Origin: Arthrobotrys musiformis
Lineage: Eukaryota > Ascomycota > Orbiliomycetes > Orbiliales > Orbiliaceae
Reading direction: 5' to 3'
Length of the DNA stretch: 64,000 nucleotides
Assembly (NCBI GenBank): GCA_036971715.1
Contig: JAVHJL010000005.1
Location: 2,666,001 to 2,730,000, forward strand
How positions within the stretch are numbered: the stretch's first letter is position 1; each line of letters begins with the position of its first letter. Of the stretch, positions 21,850-33,479 are shown one piece after another. Position numbers and translations under genes: made by a program. The notes under the pieces are model-generated. The model did not search any database and was not told where the DNA came from. It saw only the letters and a program-made list of their open reading frames with translations.

Positions 21850-23928
21850 AATCTCTAAATTTATTGCTTTATCGTACCTACATATAACACCAATCTCAAA
21901 GAGGAATATCGGGTTCATCTGTCGTTAGCCTCCTCCGTCGTTCAACGAAAGGTTTGGGAGGAAAGGGGGACTGCTGCAAGATGCCGCGCGCCCGCTGATT
22001 CAGACGCTCAATTCCATGGCCCTCAATTTCCCGTTTTCCCTAACTTTCCTTATCATAGTGCGCTTTCAAAATCGGTATTCTTTGGCGTTGCGAGACCAGA
22101 CTACTAGCCACCGGACTACTGCAACAAAGAAGACTGCCAGACTAGTAGCCATCCCCCCACTGTGGATTTCATATACTAGTAGCTAAGGTTTGAATATATC
22201 CAAAAACTCTAACTTTTTGACATCCTGGTAAGTATCCCGACTGTAGAAATTTGCGATTAGGTTACACATAAACATTTGCTATCGCTTCTTTTTCAGGTGA
22301 GGCTGAAGCATTTAAGTTTCCATACACCCATATGCACATACATACCCTGCTTCCTCATGTAACTGACGCATGTAGGGCATGCGCATCTGCAACTACGGGA
22401 AACATGAAAGGAACAAAAAAAACCCGTACGTGTATGCATCCGGTTAAACATCCAGTTGGCAGGATCACTCAGTCCAAAAAGGCAGAGATATGAGCTTATT
22501 CTGCTGGGGAATCGATTGGAGTTCGATTGGAGTTCGATTCCATGCATTTCTGCGATGCATTTTTTTGTGGTTCGTTCGTGCATGAATGCTCCTGTCATAC
22601 CGATATATGTATACAGTACATGCCATAATACAACCAGGGCTTATCAAATCTCATTTATCGTAAAATACGGTTTGTTTAAGGTTCAGAGAATTTCTTTAAC
22701 AACAACAATAGTCGTGGTAAATTTTGGTCTGGAATGGTTCTGGGTATGGCCTCGAATGTGGAATGGAGGATACGGATTCCCAATCTTAAAAAAAAAATTG
22801 CGCTCTGAGATATCTCAACATTTTAGTTTTAGCAAGGAATCATCGAGATAGCTTAATTGGTCGTTTAAAGCCTCATGTGGTAACACAAGGACTTGAATCC
22901 CCTGGTTTCCTCGTGGCTAAAGATATCGCATTTGCGGCATGCAAATCTATCTTCAGCCTTATCTTTGACTTTTTTTCCCTTCCCATCCTACCAGGCCCTG
23001 TTAATCCCCCTTTCAAATTTGCGTTTTGCCTTTTCCGTCAGGAATGTGATATCCAACATGACCAAGGCAGAGGACCACCAACATGATATGAGAACAACCT
23101 ACCAACATCCACATGGTTTATTCTATTTGGGTACTTTTGTTTCCCCCAAACCATTGGTTTCTCAATCAGAGCCGTAGGTCTTACGAGCTAGAACATTCTC
23201 GCCTTGATGCGGCCGATCCGAGCATCCTAGGTGGTACGAGTGGAGGCGTCTAGGTAATATTTCGGCCGCGGCCTATTTGATAATCCAGGATTCGAGCTCG
23301 AGCCTAAGTTGTTTGCATAACACTTGGCTCCAGTGCGAGGTTGCACGTATCGTCCTGTTTGAGAAATCCAGAAATTATCTCAACCAGTCGATATTGCATA
23401 TGTGGGTCGGTGAATTTCCTAAGTATTATGTTAGAGCTTGGCCTACGGAACTGGCAAAGTTGGTTATCAGTGCAGTGCTAGCATATGCGCATGCTTGGTC
23501 TGGAGCGCGTGTGCTAACTTGTAGTGTGAATCTACCGAGTCAGAAAACGATAGCGAAGCATATTAGACACCATATGCGATATAACAATGCTAATCTCTAT
23601 GTTAGTCGTTGCGTTTGTTACCACTTGTGCCAATCAGTCTCCTAGGAGGAGATAAGGTGGAAATGTGTATCCATCGCCCTAGTGGTCTGGGCACGGGACA
23701 ATGTGCAATGCCGATACCAAGTTGGCGGTTTATACGGGATTAAGGGTTTTTTGTGTTGGGCTTGTTGTAACTTTGTATGGTCTATAGACCCGGATTCAGG
23801 TACTAGTTGGTCTCGCGGTGGTACTAGTCTTAGTCTTGTAACGAAACCGTCCGGGTGCGTCTGGCGGGAAGTTTCATCGTTCCAATCAATGGATTAATCA
23901 GATCGCACCAGGAACCGATCATGAGATT

Positions 23929-24020
23929 GGCGCTGAACCGTGCTAGACGGTTCAGGAAACGGTATATAGCGCCTATGCAAGGCCGGCTCCAGCTAGCGGC
24001 CTAAGCTTGGGGCCTGGGGG
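23929..24020. repeat. Hairpin-rich element, possible transposon end or structured RNA
   Basis: CTGAACCGT (23933-23941) and ACGGTTCAG (23947-23955) make a perfect 9-bp stem with a 5-nt loop. GGCGCT (23929-23934) can instead pair with AGCGCC (23968-23973). Next, GGCCG (23981-23985) pairs with CGGCC (23997-24001). The stretch beginning GGCCGGCTCCAGC and running into a GGGGCCTGGGGG tail recalls the GC-rich ends of some hAT elements. No partner end or transposase was found. Confidence 0.35.
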
Positions 24021-24385
24021 ACCGAGCTTTCTATTCTAAAACGCCGCACTATAACTCTTATTCCTAAAGTCCGTCGTTAAGGACAAGCTGAAGACTTGGA
24101 AAACTCTCTATTGGTCTAGAAAACGTCTTGCAATTAATCAATCCCATCCAGCAATCGATCACTGTGTCAAGATATCTCCGGCCCGTATCAGTATCGTAAA
24201 CCTTCGCAGAAGCCGAAGGCTGAGTACAAGAACATCGTAAACAGATTTCCGCAAGCGTAAAAACACTAAAGCCTCGAATATCCCTTGCCAGAAGACCTGT
24301 ATATTGCGAAATCAGCTCCTGTCCGTAGAAACTCGGTCAGTGAATACGTTACGAAACTTAGCGTGTAAAATTAATTCGGAGGACC

Positions 24386-25455
24386 TTACAATGTTTTCTT
24401 GAAGAATTCGACGACGTCCGCATATCCCTTTTCATATGATTCCCTCTCGGCCTCGTTCTTAAGATTGCTACGGGCGCCCATCCATCCGTGGATATCGTTG
24501 GGGTAGATTTTCCCGAGGCTACCATCATTGCGCTCTCCGAGTATGGCGTTTACCTCGTCGGCATCCTCTTTGTTTTCGTGCATGGAGGAAAGACATAAAT
24601 GTGGAACCGGAAAGTCTCCAAAGTCCTTGGGGTCAAGGAGGGCCGGGTGAGCCTGTGCGGAAGCTGCGAAACCACTGGAAGCATCCTTAGAGATGAGGGT
24701 GGTTGCCTTTCCGCCCCAGCATAGTCTATACGTTACCAGCAATTAATTAGCTTGACAAAGTCGCCTTTTTCCCATTCGAAAAGTGGCACCTACCCAAAGA
24801 TGCCCCATTTCTTCACTGTTGGGAATTTCTGCTTCAAGCCTGCTAGAACCTTCAATGCGTTTGTCTTGGCCTTTTCCTGGTCACCTTCATTCTGGAAGAA
24901 GCTGCCAAGGGCCTCCTTCCCTTCAGGCGATTCAAATAATTTGACATCCATAGGCTGTAAATCGCGACCGCATGCATATGCGTAGCTATTAGCACGCTGG
25001 TATACGGAGTATATGCAGGAACATGATAAAGCGAGGGCGATATCTGACCTTCCCAAAGAAGAAATCGGGCATAACGACAACATGGCCGGGGTCAGTAAGT
25101 GCGAGAATGTCGGCGCCCTGTAAAGTCTGCTTGTAGTATCCGAATATATCAAAGACAAAGAGGATTCCGGTCTCTGGGGTAGGCTGCGGGGCGGCGATGT
25201 CTACCATCCATTGAGTTACCGAACTTGCGAGCATCCACGTAAACCAAAAGGTTGGAACATACAGCATTTCAAGCCGTTGACATCTTCATAGCCACCTTTC
25301 TGATACCCCCCTCCCAAATGACGTTAGTATGCACGTACGGCGGTTGTACAATTGTACGACGTAGATCTAATGTATGAGATGTTGCGCACCTCCTGATACG
25401 AGTCCTGGTCCAAAATTGGAGGCAGGGTTTTGCAAGCTTCGCAAACTTTATCCAT
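24386..25455 (-). CDS. Dienelactone hydrolase family protein
   Basis: Alpha/beta hydrolase of the dienelactone hydrolase family; family members open lactone rings in aromatic catabolism, but most fungal ones have unknown substrates. Five exons: 25455-25390, 25299-25263, 25200-25049, 24954-24794 and 24725-24386, 251 aa. The N-terminus reads CKTLPPILDQDSYQEKGGYE and the second join gives NGLKCYIAAPQPTPETGILF, both matching fungal family members. VFDIFGYYKQTLQGADILA and VVMPDFFFGK follow. The nucleophile motif GLCWGGK (Cys141) is rebuilt across intron 4, and His218 in NDIHGWMGAR is the likely catalytic His. All four introns keep frame (62-95 nt, with GTATGT or GTAGGT-type donors). There is no targeting signal, so it is probably cytosolic. 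It is divergent from the 26235 gene across 0.8 kb. Confidence 0.9.
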
Positions 25456-26234
25456 TGTATATGTTACTTTTGACGCTCAATGGCTATGAATACGAGGTGG
25501 GGACGTGTAGATGTTATCGCAATGGAAGATTTTGGTGCTTTGAGGTTCCGATTGAGGGGATAAATAATCTCAGCGAGATAGCCGCAGTACCATATGGCGG
25601 GGTGAATGTTTATGTTTGTCCCATCCGAAGTACCCCGCTCATCTTCCGCCAGCAGAGGGTAGCCGCGGCAAAAAAAGCCGTGACATCAGAGATGTGGCTA
25701 GCCTATCATGGATTCGAGGGTTAGTCCAGTATGATTATGTAATGGTCATGAGTGTAACGCATCGAAGACAGCATTATCAAGATCTGTCGATGGCTCCTGT
25801 AAGTATTCATATTAGGAAAGGCTAAGGAGACTATCATGTCAGCCGCACGGCACGAGTTCTTGAGTACTTACGCATCAGGTTGTGATCGGTGGTCGGCCAT
25901 GTATCCGCCGACAGTGGTTTGTTTCCAAATGCAATCATTCCCATTGGTCGGGAACGGCCACGAGATTGTCACCGTACGGACCAGGCCAACGACGATTCTT
26001 ACGTATGCACTACGAACGCTCGACGGTTTCGAAGGTCTATATATTCGCCTCGATTTGACATCGCAGATTCAATTGTTTGTAGTATCAACCAAGTCGTAGC
26101 ATTCATTGTATCCACAAATCAAAAGCTACCAATATCCAACACGCCTCAACGCACGTTTTTATATCTCGAAAGAGCTCGAACAGAAGATACATCTTAAGGC
26201 TACCAGATATATACTACGCATACCCACATACAAT
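25456..26234. other. Divergent promoter region
   Basis: 780 bases between the dienelactone hydrolase start and the small membrane-protein gene. Frames here have no recognised similarity, and no clear repeat or RNA element was seen. Confidence 0.5.
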
Positions 26235-26732
26235 ATGGCTCTCAATGGGCTGCTCCCAACCTCCGAATTTGCGGAGGACCAACCGCTTTACCACTTTATC
26301 CTGACGGCGCATGTCGTCCACAGAACCCTCCCCATCGGGGCTTTCATTTCATCCGCCATTCCATTGGCGTCCACATTCATACTCCGTCGGGCTGCCGTGT
26401 ATCCTATCTCAATGCTCCTGCTGAGATCAAACTCCACAGGTGCCCTCGTATCATTGGGAATAGGCAGTGCAATGACCGTTGGGAGAATGTGGGGCAGGGA
26501 AGATATTGAATGGAAGGATCGAAGCTGGAGGTTATTAAGAAACACCGGTCAGACACAGCTCGATGACTTTTCCGCGGCTGGATTGGCAGTTGGTGCCTTG
26601 CTTGGGGCCGCGGGGAGAGGCTCGTTGCCGCTTTGGAGAGGCGCAGTGGGGGGTGCGGGGCTTGGAACTTTGGCGGGGACCGTAGCCTTTGTGGTTTGGA
26701 AGTCGACTTTGGGGAAGAAGAGCGAACAATAA
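26235..26732 (+). CDS. Small glycine-rich multi-pass membrane protein
   Basis: Single exon, 165 aa, starting at the ATG at 26235; the open frame extends upstream, but this start gives a compact protein and lies after pyrimidine-poor leader sequence. It has hydrophobic segments around residues 18-50, 55-75 and 110-160 with glycine spacing (GALVSLGIGSAMTVGR; AAGLAVGALLGAAGRG; GGAGLGTLAGTVAF). A charged block, GREDIEWKDRSWRLLRN, lies between them. The repeated GxxxG-like helices resemble Tim17/Tim22/Tim23-type or related fungal membrane proteins, but I see no diagnostic signature. Its function is unknown. Its neighbours are the dienelactone hydrolase (divergent) and the SDR (convergent). The opposite strand also has long open frames, which look like shadows. 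Confidence 0.68.
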   Translation: MALNGLLPTSEFAEDQPLYHFILTAHVVHRTLPIGAFISSAIPLASTFILRRAAVYPISMLLLRSNSTGALVSLGIGSAMTVGRMWGREDIEWKDRSWRLLRNTGQTQLDDFSAAGLAVGALLGAAGRGSLPLWRGAVGGAGLGTLAGTVAFVVWKSTLGKKSEQ

Positions 26733-27281
26733 ACCGGAGGGCATTGAAACATCGGCCATGTACATAAAACTCTATCCTCTTCCTTTCATCTTGTTTCCTG
26801 CATGGTATCACGCTTCGCATTTCGGTGCTCCTGGCGTCTTGTGTTTGGGTTGGGATCCCTCTTTTCTTTGAAAGGTTGCTTTGAGCTTGAAACTCTCCTA
26901 AACGATTTACTCTCGATTCTTTGTCTATAGCTACTGATTGTGCCTACGCAAATATTTCATCGGGCCTGCGGTATCGGTCTAATAATATGCGAATTCCTTC
27001 ATTCGTTACCAACAAAAATTAACCGGGCTAAAACGGTGGTACATAGTTGTAGGAGGGCAACAGGGTCATCCTAAAACCGTGGATATCATGAAACCAATTA
27101 ACCTAGATAAGCAAATGAAAACGCCAGGCCTAAGTATTCGTCTATCGGGCCATACGCCACGTAATGAAGTGCGAAGGCGATGGTGCGTATATATGTTTAT
27201 TTGTTCCTAGATAAAATGAGTTCTTAGTTACATATCTCGTCTCGATGGCCTCAGCGTGTTTCCGGAGATGGAGACAACTTA
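26733..27281. other. Convergent 3' intergenic region
   Basis: 550 bases between the stops of the small membrane-protein gene and the SDR gene. No coding frame or structured element is recognised. Confidence 0.5.
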
Positions 27282-28256
27282 CTACAGGCCGAATGCATTG
27301 TTTTTTGGAGCGGCAGGCGCGTCGCCTAGCGCAGTGACATATGCCTAAAGAAATAAATGTTATTAGGCTATTCTGAAGGCAAGAAAAAAGAACTCTGAGG
27401 GAGGTATTCACCTTGGACAACCCTCCGTCAACTACGAAATCAGTTCCATTGACGAAGGAGCTCTCATTGCTCGCGAGGAAGACGACAGCATGAGCCTGCT
27501 CAATAGCCTCTCCAAACCTTCCGCTTGGAAAGTGAACTTCACGACGGAATCGCTTCTCAGCATCATCCCCAAGCCATTCCTGGAGGAGGGGGGTGTTGAG
27601 GGGTCCTGGGCACAAGGAGTTGAATCTGAAGCCCTCCCTGGCGTGAATCATGGCCAACTCTCGGGTCATAGCTAGGACGGCACCTTTGCTAGCGGTGTAG
27701 GCTAATTGGGGGGTAGCAGCTCCCATCAAAGCAACAAAACTAGCGGTGTTGATAACGCTGGTGGCCTTTTTTCCGTGCTTCCTGAAGCTTAAGACGGCGT
27801 GCTTAGAACCAAACCAGACCCCCTTCACGTTGATATTCTGAGTAAGGTCCCAAATCTTCTCTGGGGTCTCGACTGCATCGGCGTCCTGCCCGTGCATAAT
27901 GCCAGCATTGTTGAACATAACATCGACACCACCCCACTCATCCGCCGATGCCACCAAATTCTGAACCGATTCCTCATTTGAAACGTCACAGACAACGTTC
28001 TTAATTTTCGCGTCGGCTTTGAAACGACGGACAATGGCGGCGGCATTTTCGAGGGCTTCGCTGTTGATATCGGCCATGACGACGCTCGCGCCTTCCTTAG
28101 CGAAGAGGATACATGTTTCCAAGCCGATTCCGCTGGATTGCAAGGTAAGGTTATGTTAGCAGGAATGTCTACGTGAAATAAGTAGGGAGCAAGACAGATG
28201 TCTTACCCAGCAGCACCGGTCACAATACAGTTCTTTCCAGCGAGTCTTCCGGCCAT
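27282..28256 (-). CDS. Short-chain dehydrogenase/reductase (classical SDR)
   Basis: NAD(P)-dependent oxidoreductase of the classical SDR family, 277 aa, from three exons: 28256-28207, 28132-27412 and 27344-27282. Introns are 74 and 67 nt (GTAAGA...CCAG and GTGAAT...TTTAG). The cofactor motif TGAAGGIG (13-20) is formed across intron 1. NNAG is at 91-94, and the catalytic set is Ser148 (NTAS) and Tyr162/Lys166 (YTASK). The sequence ends NGTDFVVDGGLSK then AYVTALGDAPAAPKNNAFGL, a tail usual in fungal members annotated as levodione or cyclopentanol dehydrogenases. An Asp in VVMADINSEAL after strand 2 suggests preference for NAD over NADP. There is no signal peptide. The substrate is unknown. It is divergent from the glutamine-synthetase-like gene over 2.5 kb. 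Confidence 0.93.
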
Positions 28257-30745
28257 TTTGTTTATGAAATTTAGAAGGTGTGCAAGTGCGTCTAGGAAGA
28301 GTGTTTGGTATATGTCAAAGGCAACAAAATCTCTGGTCTGAAAAACGGTTGAAGGCGCAGATTTATAAGATTCGCGGTGCAGTGAACTGTTCAAGATAAG
28401 GTTGAAATAGAATTTTCCGGCCGGAGAGGAATTGATTCAGGGTCCTCCGCAGAACTTAAAAGTCCGGTGAGCACAGGAGGAAGTCGCACTAAAAGGCTCT
28501 AATTATAATTTCGGTGCGGACTTCTACTGAAGTGGTTTAAAGGATGGCGGCTGTACGAAGGAGAAGGCACGAACTCCTCTCTTTCCCCCTCTTCTCCTCT
28601 CCCCTCCCCGCAGTCGACCGCTCACCGTCACACGGACAGTTATTTAGTTGGTCAATCTCGCGCCGATAGTTGGCGAAACTGGCTTCCTGGCGGCGAAGAG
28701 GCGAGAGTTCCAGACCTGGCTTGTCCAACTGTTACATACAATCTTTCGCCCCAATTGGACCCGGCAGACGGTTTCCTATGTCCCGTCAGATGTACGCGCT
28801 AACTAGCTCACTGATAGAGTTCCCCACCCTACCATTCGATTCGTCCGATAAAGCAAGTGAGTGCCTGCTATTCCGACGCCGGAATCAGTGCGAAGCTCAG
28901 CTGCAGGCGACCAGACATGGTCCGGCTACCCGCCAGGGGTGCTATCAACCTTATATTTCTAGTCGATGGCCCTATAACACGGCCGTGGGGGAAGGACGGA
29001 CGACCGATGCTTGGACTGGCAGTCTGGTGACCAGATTGTGCATTGCATTAGAATGGAATGCATACAGTGAGCTCTTCGAGAGGGTATTGGAATTGGACGG
29101 GGCTGATCGAATTGACATGACGGAGATACACGGGCCCGCATACCTTGCTCTATTCTTCATGAAGGACATATGTCTGTATGCTACAATAAGCTATGGATAT
29201 ATTTATATGCCTCCAAATCGTCAGGCCCTGACTTCCGACCGTGGCTCTTTCGCTCACCAAGAAATTTTGAGCGAATAGATATCTCCGCCGCACCTTTTTT
29301 TTTTTTTTTTTTTTTTTTTTTCCCTCCCTCTGCCCCAATTGTGACCGACCTTTCTGGAAACAATCTATCGCTGTTTAGGAACCCCACGGTGGGGAAGTTT
29401 GCACGAATATAAAATTCCCGGAAAAGCTTCTCATTGTCTCAAATCTGATGGACTCGCACAAGCGACGGGGACTTTTAGGCTTGGTCGCTTCCTCCTGCAT
29501 GCACATGAACGAAATAACAAGCGAACTACCAGCAGCAATGCCTTGACAGGATCGAAACCAGAAGGAGTTCTCCGATTCATGCCCTCTGTTCGAGCTTGAG
29601 AATCCCGTCACTTAGAACCTCGAAAAGCCAGAAAGCTGGCCGTGCGTAGGACATGTGCCCAAAGATAGGCAACAGCCCAGCAAGATGCGTACTTACTCAC
29701 ATATCACATACTTGACCCGCATTGAAGAGGGAAAAAAGCGGGGGGGACTTTCCAGCTCGTTCCTCAGCGGGCTCTAGAAATTCGAAGGTGATATCCGCAC
29801 CGAAGAGCGACAGGGCACAATGACATCTTGAAATGCTTAAGCCTTCCAACATGCATGTCGTAGGCTGTCCTGCATATGGATATGGGTCAAGGCCCCACAC
29901 GAAATTGCCTGTGATATCACTCGGGTGGTACGATGAGCAGTATCGTAATTCAGAACTCAGACCTCAGGATCCGTGAACTCCAAACGTCTCGTGCCCAGAT
30001 ATATATCGTCATTGCTTCATGCTTCCCTTCCTTCGTTCTTTCCCGCCTTCCTTCGAGTTTCCATTGCGGCAGTGCCTTTTACCACTATAACCGGGTTATT
30101 TCTCTCGCCTATACTAAAAGCTTGGAAGGTGCAACCTTACCCTGACTGAACGGGGTCTAAGATAGTGAGGTACTTATGTGCGATAAGCTACGTACCTACC
30201 CGTTCTAAGGAGCCGCTTGCAATACTCAAAAGAGGCAGAGCAGCAGTGGTTGGTAAGTAGTACTTAAGAGACAGTATCCGCGTCCTCGTCGCCGGACCCT
30301 TACCAGTTAGCTAGCAAGTAAGTTTTGAAAATTTTCATTTGTCGAGGAGAAGGAAAAAGCTTAAAGCTGGGCTCGAGTAATTGTAACACCGCGCGCGCAC
30401 AGAACGTTGACCCAAATAAATTATCGACTCGACTATCTGCAGACGAGACCCGCTGCGCTGCAGAACAAACCACGGCTCCGGCGTCCTCGCAACGCAGTTC
30501 TCTCAACAGGCTCCTTGCAGACATCCGATAGCTCTTTAGGATCACCTGGAATAACCGTAGGACCGCTGGCGCATCATTGCCAAAACTTCGATACACATCT
30601 CCTACAAGGTCTACTCGGGCATACCGCAAAAACGCTGCTATCAGAAAAGTCTTAGCTGCTTGGTTCAAGCAAAGACCTCGAAAGGGTTCCAGCCTCGAAC
30701 CCTCCCAGCTATATTAAATACAACAGCCCCGGAAAAACAACAAAA
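28257..30745. other. 2.5-kb intergenic region, nothing recognised
   Basis: Lies between the divergent SDR and glutamine-synthetase-like genes. A 202-codon plus-strand frame (28670-29278) starts at TTG, has no similarity I know and is treated as chance. A T27 run is at 29295-29321. A TATATTAA sequence at 30710-30717 lies about 29 bases before the ATG at 30746, close for a TATA box unless the leader is very short. Confidence 0.45.
29295..29321. repeat. Poly-T run (27 nt)
   Basis: Uninterrupted T tract in the intergenic region between the SDR and glutamine-synthetase-like genes. Confidence 0.9.
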
Positions 30746-32541
30746 ATGGCTACAACAGAAGAATATACGGTCGAGTCCGTACTCAAGGCTCTTGATGAGA
30801 ATGGTGACGATAAGGTCAAGCTGGCTGGTCTCGATGTTGATGGGATTTTGCGCGGGAAGATGATCTCGCTGGACAAGTTCAAGAGCATCATCAAGACGGG
30901 ATTCGGGTTCTGTTCGGTGGTATTTGGTTGGGACATGCACGACCAGGTAAGATCGAATTGGCGGTCCGATTTGCTAAATTACCGTATACTAATACAAACA
31001 AAATGGTTCACAGACATACTTCAAAGAACTGTCAATATCCAACCAAGAGAACGGCTATCACGATATAATCGCCAAGGTTGATCTCAAGACCTTCCGGAGA
31101 ATTCCATGGGAAAACAACGTCCCTTTCTTCTTGGTACGTATTGCGGTGTATCCACGACGGATTGTGCCGACTATCGCATGTTCTAGATGCTAATATCCTT
31201 TATAGGTTAGTTTCTATGATCCAGATACCGATGAACCAATCGCACCTTGCCCGAGAGGGCTCTTGAAATCTGCATTGGCAAAGTTCGAACAAAACAGCAT
31301 GGGCGCTATGGCCGGTGGTTAGTATATCCGATAGCCCCTGGTTTAAGCACGGGACCTATCCACTAAAAGATATTCGCAGCGGAATACGAGTTTTACCAGT
31401 TCTCCGCGTCACCAGATAATATCAGATCAGAGAAGCCGGAATCGATCCCTTCCATCACACCCGGAATGTTCGGATACTCCCTTACCCGCCCCGTTCTCTT
31501 TCAGGAATACTACTATGGGGTCTACGATACCTGCAAAGCCTTCAAAGTACCACTTGAAGGGTGGCATACTGAATCGGGTCCAGGTGTATATGAGGCGGCG
31601 CTAGCGTTCACAGATGTTGCAGAAATGGCAGATAGAGCGTCTCTCTTCAAGCTGACCGTCAAAGCTCTTGGGGCAAAGAACGGAATAACACCTTGCTTTA
31701 TGGCAAAGCCGAAGCAGGGGCTACCTGGAAACTCTGGCCACCTTCATGTTTCCATCGTTGATAAAGAAACCGGGAAAAACTTGTTTGCTCGGGAAGAGAA
31801 GGATCCTAACCCTCCATACCCAGATGTTGCATATCTCTCAGATATTGGCCGGCACTTCCTTGCTGGGGTCCTTGAGGGTTTACCGTACATGATGCCTCTA
31901 TTTGCTCCGACCATCAACTCGTATAAGCGTCTAGTAGAGAACTTTTGGGCACCGGTAACTGTTTCATGGGGGTTGGAACATCGAGCAGCGTCGATTCGAC
32001 TGATCACTCCGCCCACCGCGTCAACCAAAGCGACAAGGCTTGAAGTCCGAGTCCCGGGTGCTGACTGTAACCCGCATTTTGCCCTAGCCGCTATATTAGC
32101 TTGTGGATATAGGGGAATTGAAAAGAAGTTACAGCTTACTATCCCACCTCTTGGGAAATCACAACCATCTGGCGGCGAGAGGCTGGCAAAATCTTTGCAA
32201 GCCGCTACCGCAAAATTCATGGAGAAGGGAAGCATTGCAAGAGAGGTTCTAGGAGATGCATTTGTCGACCACTTTGGAGGAACAAGAGAACATGAATGTC
32301 GACAGTGGGAAGAAGCAGTTACAGATTGGTAAGTCCATCATTGAATCTGAGTTTGCCAAGTGTTCGAACTACGGGTACTTGACGGCCAAGAACGTCTGTC
32401 GCCTTGGTTGTGATCATGTAATGTGTCGACCCGTACACAGCCACGCTGCACCAACGGGATATATAAGCCTTTAATACAAGCTAACCCATGCACCTTCGGC
32501 TCGATTACAGGGAAACAAGACGCTACATGGAAACCGTCTGA
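30746..32541 (+). CDS. Glutamine synthetase-like (type I fold) ATP-dependent gamma-glutamyl ligase
   Basis: Protein of the glutamine synthetase I / gamma-glutamyl-amine ligase superfamily. Five exons: 30746-30946, 31014-31133, 31206-31317, 31380-32328 and 32511-32541, 470 aa; all joins keep frame. The N-terminal beta-grasp region has GLDVDGILRGKMIS. The active-site set is intact: AEYEFYQF (metal Glu), TESGPGVYEAAL (metal/ammonia-site Glu), GNSGHLHVSI (metal His), NSYKRLVENFWAP, EHRAASIRLI (ATP/glutamate Arg) and LEVRVPGADCNPHFALAAIL. Relatives include fungal proteins annotated as glutamine synthetase or FluG C-terminal-like, and bacterial PuuA-type gamma-glutamylpolyamine ligases. It is not the main eukaryotic GS, which is type II and shorter. 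The likely reaction is ATP plus glutamate plus an amine, with the amine unknown. Confidence 0.92.
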
Positions 32542-33479
32542 ATTTAGTGAACTGCGACAAAGTATCCACTTCCACCAAGATGTCTCAACACTTCGGCTGT
32601 AAACGCCGTATGTATGTTTTAGATGTCGAGCTTTTTTCAACGTACCTCGATATTCATAGCACTCGGCTGTGCAACATACCCCTACCGTTCTGAGGGCCCA
32701 CCCTTCGTTTTGTTCTTCTTTGCTTATTACTGATATATCCATGTGGCTGTGGCGTTATTAATGTTAGACAACCGTTTATGGGGTGAATACTATTGGGAGG
32801 TTCAGGCCCTGTTCTATTGAATATACATTTTCCCTTATCGACCGACCCCTCGGAAGATAGAGACATGTATATTCCATCTGAGCGTTCGTTACTTATTAAT
32901 ATCTATCTTATATAGATGCGCCTTTAATGTAAAAATTCAAAGATTGTTGATACCCCTTTAGAATTTGTGTGTCAAGATATCTAGTGCAGCCTACCGAATT
33001 GTGGCATATCAGCAAGGTGTCCAGCTTCATGCCACCCTGCAAGCCACAGGGCAGGGGTGTGTTTGAAATAGAATTGTGGGACCTGCATGCAGCTCGAGTA
33101 GGTATCTCAAAGTCTCGTGATTAAGTTTGCTGATGTAACACAGCCGGCAAGCATGGAAAGGCATGGGTTACGCAGGACCTAGGGGGTTCGGAGTGGGTTC
33201 TTCAGGGTTCGTGGCTAACTGTCACATAGCAAAATGCATATCTGTGCGCTATTTTGAAAGGTGTAAAAAATTGTTATATTCCACAGAGAAAATCGAATGC
33301 GAACGCCATTCGCTGAAACTTCCGGATCGACTTGAAAAAAAAAAAGCAAAAGCTATATACATGAACAGCTAGTAATATCTACAGAAGTGAAATGAGCACC
33401 GAGGAACGCCAGTTAAACCGAAAGGCAGAGGAACAAAAAATATGGACATGAAGCGAACTGAAAGATAGAAATTATAACT
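32542..33479. other. Convergent 3' intergenic region
   Basis: 940 bases between the glutamine-synthetase-like stop and the stop of the Zn2Cys6 regulator. Short frames only, none recognised. Confidence 0.5.

Larger units (their letters stand above)
20715..24385. other. Gene-poor 3.7-kb region
   Basis: Holds the GH16 promoter, an AT microsatellite (20945-20975), a T25 run (21825-21849) and a hairpin-rich patch (23929-24020). ORFs such as 21151-21603 (minus) and 23277-23645 (plus) show no recognised protein. No gene is called. Confidence 0.45.

Noticed and set aside
28670..29278. 202-codon plus-strand open frame
   Set aside because: It begins at TTG, has no similarity or domain-like composition, and sits in intergenic DNA between two divergent genes.
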